In this document: piece by piece, positions 60,319 through 64,000 of the stretch
Position numbering within the stretch: position 1 is the first letter of the stretch
Layout: each line of letters begins with the position of its first letter
Assembly: GCA_040216635.1 (NCBI GenBank)
Contig: JAVJOU010000021.1
Span: 186,001-250,000, forward strand
Length of the DNA: 64,000 nt
From: UBA1479 sp040216635
Lineage (GTDB): Bacteria; Pseudomonadota; Alphaproteobacteria; Rhodospirillales; Casp-alpha2
Reading direction: 5' to 3'
The notes under the pieces: model-generated
What the model was told of the DNA's origin: nothing
The model's input: only the letters and a program-made list of their open reading frames with translations
The model's database searches: none
Made by a program: the position numbers and the translations under genes

Positions 60319-60774
60319 TTAAGCGGCCAGACGGTCGTCGCGGCGCGGCGTCGCATAGGGCGCGGCCGGCACGAGATAGTAAAGTTCGGCCGCCGTACGG
60401 GTCGAACCCGGCACCCGGCCGTTGCCCGCGAAGGCGCCGGCGACCAGGGACTGGATATCGTCGCGGCGGATGCCGATATCGCGCAGCATGCGGTCGTCCA
60501 GGGCCATCAGCTGACGGCGCATGGCGCTGCGGCGGAAACCGACGATCACCGAACGCAGCAGGGATTCAACGCCCCGAACCAGCGGCAGGAAATAAATGTC
60601 TTCCTGCATCAGTCCCGGCTGCTGGAACAGGTCCTGTTGGACCGGCTTGCTCTGCATGGGGTTGATCGCTGCAAACGCACGCTTGACCGCGCGGGAAAAA
60701 GTTTGCGCCCGCAAGATACGGGCATTTTCAATAAGGTCCTGGATGGACACTTGAGATTGGCTCATGGTCGCCAT
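60319..60774 (-). CDS. DUF1127 family protein
   Basis: 151 residues. The DUF1127 (YjiS-like) core, rich in Arg, reads RSAMRRQLMALDDRMLRDIG, with DIGIRRDDI following. This is at residues 85-110 with long flanking regions, longer than the usual 45-70 residue members. The N-terminus contains LIENARILRAQTFSRAVKR. Short DUF1127 proteins are RNA-binding or affect small-molecule metabolism in Rhizobiales; here the role is unknown. It is convergent with the peroxiredoxin gene. Confidence 0.85.
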   Translation of the reverse strand: MATMSQSQVSIQDLIENARILRAQTFSRAVKRAFAAINPMQSKPVQQDLFQQPGLMQEDIYFLPLVRGVESLLRSVIVGFRRSAMRRQLMALDDRMLRDIGIRRDDIQSLVAGAFAGNGRVPGSTRTAAELYYLVPAAPYATPRRDDRLAA

Positions 60775-60995
60775 TGTCGTAACTCCTGATAGATGCCGTG
60801 GGCTGACCCTGAATGGATATCGCCGGCGACTGCGTTAGGCGGAACTTATGCCTGCCCGCGATATGCGAAAACATCAATTGTTGCACTGCAGCATTGCAAT
60901 AAACGCATGCCTAATTGTGAGGAAAATCACAGACCGTTTCCTGAATTTGCATGTCTTCGCTTGCCCTTGGACTGCGACCTTCATAGCCTGAGCCC
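60775..60995. other. Intergenic region between DUF1127 and aminopeptidase P
   Basis: 221 bases between divergent genes. AT-richer than the surroundings and likely to hold both promoters. No clear palindrome, riboswitch, tRNA or repeat was seen. Confidence 0.5.
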
Positions 60996-62870
60996 ATGGA
61001 CGCGAAATCACCCGCCGCCGCCCGCATGACCCGGCGCTCGAAACTCTCCGCCACCGGCACGCTGGCACCGGCCCATGACCGCCTGAACCGCCTGCGCACG
61101 GAACTGACGCGGCGCGGTCTGGACGGCTTCATCGTGCCGCGCAGTGACGAACATCAGGGCGAATACGTCGCCCCCCGTTCCGAACGTCTGTCCTGGCTGA
61201 CGGGATTTACCGGCTCGGCCGGTTTGGCGGTCGTGCTGACTCGCCGGGCCGCTCTGTTCACCGACGGCCGCTATACCCTGCAGGCCGCCGCCCAGGTCGA
61301 CGGCAACCTTTACGACCTGCGTCACATTTCCCAGGAACCGGCCACGGACTGGATCGCCGAAACCCTGCCCAAGGGAGCGAAGCTCGCCTACGACCCCTGG
61401 CTTCTGACCCCCGCCCAGGTGCCGCGTTACCGCGAAGCCTGCGAGCAGGCAGGCAGCACGTTGGTACCGGTCGACGGCAATCCAATCGACGCCGTCTGGT
61501 CCGACCAACCCCCCGCCCCCGGCGCCGCCGTGCGGGCCCATCCCCTGAAATACGCCGGCTTGGGATCGGCCGACAAGCGCCGGTCCATCGCCGCGTCCTT
61601 GAAGGCCCAAGGCCAGCATGCACAAATTCTGTCGGCACCCGATTCCATCGCCTGGCTGCTGAACATTCGCGGATCGGACGTGCCGCGCACGCCGCTGGTC
61701 CTCAGCTTTGCCGTGATCCACAAGGACGCGACCGTCGATTGGTTCATCGACCAAACCAGGATTCCACCGGCGGTGACCCGGCATCTCGGCAGGGAAGTCC
61801 GCATCAAACCGGTGGATGCGCTGGGCGAGGTTTTGGACCGCCTGGGCGGGAAACAAGCCCGTGTGCGCATCGACCCCATGGCCGACCCCATGTGGGTCGC
61901 GGCCCGCCTGGCCGATGCAGGGGCACGCGTCGACCGGGGGCAGGACCTTTGCATTCTGCCCAAGGCCCGCAAGAACAAGACGGAAATCGACGGCATGCGC
62001 GCGGCTCATCTGCGTGATGGTGTGGCGGTCGCCCGTTTTCTCTGCTGGCTTGCGGACGAAGCCGCCCTGGGCAAGTTGACCGAACTGGACGTTTCCGACC
62101 GGCTGTACGACCTGCGCCGGGAAAACGACCTGATCCGCGATCTCAGCTTCGACACCATTTCCGGCAGCGGGCCCAACGGTGCCATCGTCCATTACAAGGC
62201 GACTGGGAAAAGCAACCGGCGGCTTCGCGCGGGCGACATGTATCTGGTCGATTCCGGCGCGCAATATCTGGACGGCACCACGGATATCACCCGCACGGTG
62301 TACATCGGCCATTCGGGACACAAGCCCCCGACCAAGGAAATGCGCGACCGTTTCACCCGCGTGCTCAAGGGCCATATCGCCCTGGCCCGCGCGCGCTTTC
62401 CCAAGGGCACGACGGGATCGCAACTCGACCCGCTGGCCCGGCAATTCCTATGGGCCCAGGGCCTGGATTTCGACCACGGCACGGGCCACGGCGTGGGCAG
62501 CTATCTTTCCGTCCACGAAGGACCGCAGCGGATTTCAAAGGCGGCCAGCACGGTTGCGCTGGAGCCCGGCATGGTGATCTCGAACGAGCCCGGATATTAC
62601 AAAACAGGCGCCTTCGGCATCCGCATCGAGAACCTGGTGCTGGTCACGGAAGCAAAAGCCCCCAGGGGCGCCGAGCGCGATCTGCTGGAATTCGAAACCC
62701 TGACCCTTGCCCCCATCGACCAGACCCTGGTCGAAACAAGCTTGCTGGATCAGGAAGAACGCGCCTGGCTGGATGCCTATCACGCACGGGTCCGCAAGGC
62801 GTTGTCGCCGCTGGTCGATCCGGCCACCCGCGCCTGGCTGAAAAAGGCGACGGCGCCCCTTCCGAAATAA
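60996..62870 (+). CDS. M24 family Xaa-Pro aminopeptidase (aminopeptidase P)
   Basis: 624 residues, or 614 from ATG 61026; the long three-domain form as in eukaryotic-type aminopeptidase P1. N-terminal creatinase domain with ELTRRGLDGFIVPRSDEHQG, middle domain, then the M24 pita-bread catalytic domain. Metal ligands: Asp in YLVDSGAQYLDGTTDITR, His in FDHGTGHGVGSYLSVHEGP, Glu in SNEPGYYKTGAFGIRIEN and the final Glu in RIENLVLV. It removes N-terminal residues preceding proline in the cytoplasm. Confidence 0.94.
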   Translation: MDAKSPAAARMTRRSKLSATGTLAPAHDRLNRLRTELTRRGLDGFIVPRSDEHQGEYVAPRSERLSWLTGFTGSAGLAVVLTRRAALFTDGRYTLQAAAQVDGNLYDLRHISQEPATDWIAETLPKGAKLAYDPWLLTPAQVPRYREACEQAGSTLVPVDGNPIDAVWSDQPPAPGAAVRAHPLKYAGLGSADKRRSIAASLKAQGQHAQILSAPDSIAWLLNIRGSDVPRTPLVLSFAVIHKDATVDWFIDQTRIPPAVTRHLGREVRIKPVDALGEVLDRLGGKQARVRIDPMADPMWVAARLADAGARVDRGQDLCILPKARKNKTEIDGMRAAHLRDGVAVARFLCWLADEAALGKLTELDVSDRLYDLRRENDLIRDLSFDTISGSGPNGAIVHYKATGKSNRRLRAGDMYLVDSGAQYLDGTTDITRTVYIGHSGHKPPTKEMRDRFTRVLKGHIALARARFPKGTTGSQLDPLARQFLWAQGLDFDHGTGHGVGSYLSVHEGPQRISKAASTVALEPGMVISNEPGYYKTGAFGIRIENLVLVTEAKAPRGAERDLLEFETLTLAPIDQTLVETSLLDQEERAWLDAYHARVRKALSPLVDPATRAWLKKATAPLPK

Positions 62871-62886
62871 GCCCTCCGGCCCGCGG

Positions 62887-63795
62887 TCACCCCGCCTGGG
62901 CGGTGGGCGTGTCGTCCGAAACGGTCAGATGGCGCATCAATTTCTGTGCCACGGCCGGCAGGCCCGCGGCCTCGCGCACGCCCAGCAAAAGCCGCCGATG
63001 GGCCCAGGGGTCGGTCAGATTACAGACCGCCAGGCGCGCATTCATGAACGGCATGACCGCCCCTTTGGGCAGGAAGGTAATGCCCAGGCCTTCTTCGACC
63101 ATGGCCCGCAGGCCGTCGAAGCTGGAAACCTGTAGTCGGCAATCCAGTATGCCCCCGGCTTCCCGCGCAGCCTCTTGCATGCGGGCGTGCAGGGAACTGC
63201 CCGTCTGCAGACCGACAACGGGATAGCCGAGGACATCCTTGAACGCCAGGTCACGACCGTGATCCAGCGGATGACCGGCCGGCATCAGAACCATCAGATG
63301 GTCCGTGCGGTAGGGATAGGTTTCCAGCCCGCCGGGATCGGCCGCTTCGGAAAACAGGCCCAGGTCGGCGTGGCCGTCGGCGACGTCCTGAACGACATCG
63401 GCGCTGACGCGTTCGGTCAGATCGATGCGGATTTCCGGATTGTTGTTCAGAAAGGCGGCAAGCTCGCCCGGCAGGAACTGCGTCACGCAGGACGTATTGG
63501 CCGCGACCCGCACATGACCGCGCACCCCGGCACCGAATTCGCTAAGCTCCGCTTCCATCCGGTCGGACAGACGCAACAGATTCAGGGCATGGCGGCACAG
63601 GGCTTCGCCCGCCGGTGTCGGCTTGACCCCGCCCCGCGAGCGATACAGCACCGGTGCCCCCAACTGCTGTTCCATGTCGGAAAAGCGTCGGCTGACGGCG
63701 GAGGTCGCGACATTATGGCGCGCCGCCGCCCCCATGATGCTGCCTTCCTGAACGGCGGTCACGAACAGACGCAGGGTCGTCAGATTGAAGCGCAT
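62887..63795 (-). CDS. LysR family transcriptional regulator
   Basis: 302 residues. N-terminal winged HTH: MRFNLTTLRLFVTAVQEGSI, MGAAARHNVATSAVSRRFSD. The co-inducer domain begins near VRGHVRVAANTSCVTQFLPG and includes LGYPVVGLQTGSSLHA. It follows the partial HMG-CoA lyase-like gene on the same strand, so control of that metabolic operon is possible but not shown. The inducer is unknown. Confidence 0.93.
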   Translation of the reverse strand: MRFNLTTLRLFVTAVQEGSIMGAAARHNVATSAVSRRFSDMEQQLGAPVLYRSRGGVKPTPAGEALCRHALNLLRLSDRMEAELSEFGAGVRGHVRVAANTSCVTQFLPGELAAFLNNNPEIRIDLTERVSADVVQDVADGHADLGLFSEAADPGGLETYPYRTDHLMVLMPAGHPLDHGRDLAFKDVLGYPVVGLQTGSSLHARMQEAAREAGGILDCRLQVSSFDGLRAMVEEGLGITFLPKGAVMPFMNARLAVCNLTDPWAHRRLLLGVREAAGLPAVAQKLMRHLTVSDDTPTAQAG

Positions 63796-63824
63796 GGCTT
63801 TGTTCCCCCCTGCCCATTCCGGCC

Positions 63825-64000
63825 TTACGCCGCCGGCCGGCCGGCCAGGGCACGGCCGCGCGGAACGGTTCGGATATGGCCGCCAGTGGCGGCTTCGGGC
63901 AGGGCCGCGATGTCTTCGGCCACGGCCAGCAGACGTTCCAGGTCGATGCCTGTTTCGATCCCCATGTTGCCGAAGGTAAAAACCAGATCTTCGCTGGCCG
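63825..64000 (-). CDS. HMG-CoA lyase-like gene, partial (3' end only)
   Basis: The last 57 residues of a gene entering from the right edge; stop TAA at 63825-63827. The segment EDLVFTFGNMGIETGIDLERL is the typical C-terminal block of hydroxymethylglutaryl-CoA lyase (DRE-TIM family, leucine degradation). The tail GRALAGRPAA follows. The catalytic Cys region lies outside the window, so the assignment rests on this block alone. Confidence 0.75.
   Translation of the reverse strand, partial: ASEDLVFTFGNMGIETGIDLERLLAVAEDIAALPEAATGGHIRTVPRGRALAGRPAA

Overview
This window looks like a chromosomal segment of a high-GC alphaproteobacterium, most probably of the Rhodospirillales type. I cannot name the genus. 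The supporting signs are the argH - small lipoprotein - lysA - TIGR02302 gene order, a PhaR/PhaA/PhaB polyhydroxybutyrate locus, a class II (cobalamin-dependent) ribonucleotide reductase, a chorismate mutase - hisC - tyrA operon, DUF2125, DUF1127 and DUF2946 proteins, and many ATGA-type gene overlaps. No rRNA, tRNA, CRISPR array, insertion sequence or prophage block was recognised. Coding density is very high: the longest gene-free stretch is about 240 bases.

Layout. 1-7.9 kb (minus strand): a peptide-uptake operon with a periplasmic binding protein, two permeases, two ATPases and two tandem M20 metallopeptidases, the last running off the left edge. 8-12 kb: a CoA-transferase, a DMT exporter, a Gfo/Idh/MocA oxidoreductase and two small membrane proteins. 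12.2-25.8 kb: a dispersed queuosine region (queA, tgt, queF, two queD-like genes, queE, queC, queG), interrupted by a chemoreceptor, a low-GC orphan gene, a DksA-like regulator, a group III truncated haemoglobin behind an NsrR-like operator, and an isoquinoline 1-oxidoreductase-type molybdenum hydroxylase. 25.8-27.7 kb: a ZntB/CorA transporter and a sulfatase-modifying-factor-like secreted protein. 27.7-32.2 kb: the PHB locus, with phaR, a small PhaE-like gene overlapping a PhaC-like gene out of frame, phaA and phaB. 32.2-38.5 kb: secreted and membrane accessory proteins, MarR/DoxX, a cupin, a glutathione transferase and a methyltransferase. 38.6-41.5 kb: aromatic amino acid genes. 41.6-47.6 kb: copper-related periplasmic proteins, an exported YqgE/AlgH, DUF2125, ChaC and nrdJ. 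47.7-52 kb: plsC, ydcF-like, ftsX, ftsE and a divergent zinc-ribbon membrane protein. 52-60.8 kb: TIGR02302, lysA, an LptM-like lipoprotein, argH, a TlpA-like thioredoxin, a RusA-like resolvase, a lipoprotein, a 1-Cys peroxiredoxin and a DUF1127 protein. 60.9-64 kb: aminopeptidase P, a LysR regulator and the 3' end of an HMG-CoA lyase-like gene.

The most interesting observations are these. (1) The two adjacent QueD homologues each lack different catalytic or zinc-binding residues: one keeps the catalytic Cys but loses two zinc His, the other keeps the HGH pair but loses the Cys and the first His. They may be a non-canonical, possibly heteromeric enzyme. (2) A compact PHA-synthase-like gene overlaps its presumed small partner by 239 nucleotides in a different frame. 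(3) A perfect 13-bp hairpin and a short leader reading frame abut the tgt start codon. (4) A near-perfect 11-1-11 NsrR-like palindrome overlaps the promoter of the truncated haemoglobin gene. (5) A YqgE/AlgH protein carries a signal peptide.

All functional calls come from reading motifs by eye. No database search was possible, so family names are recognition calls and anything beyond the motifs is inference.
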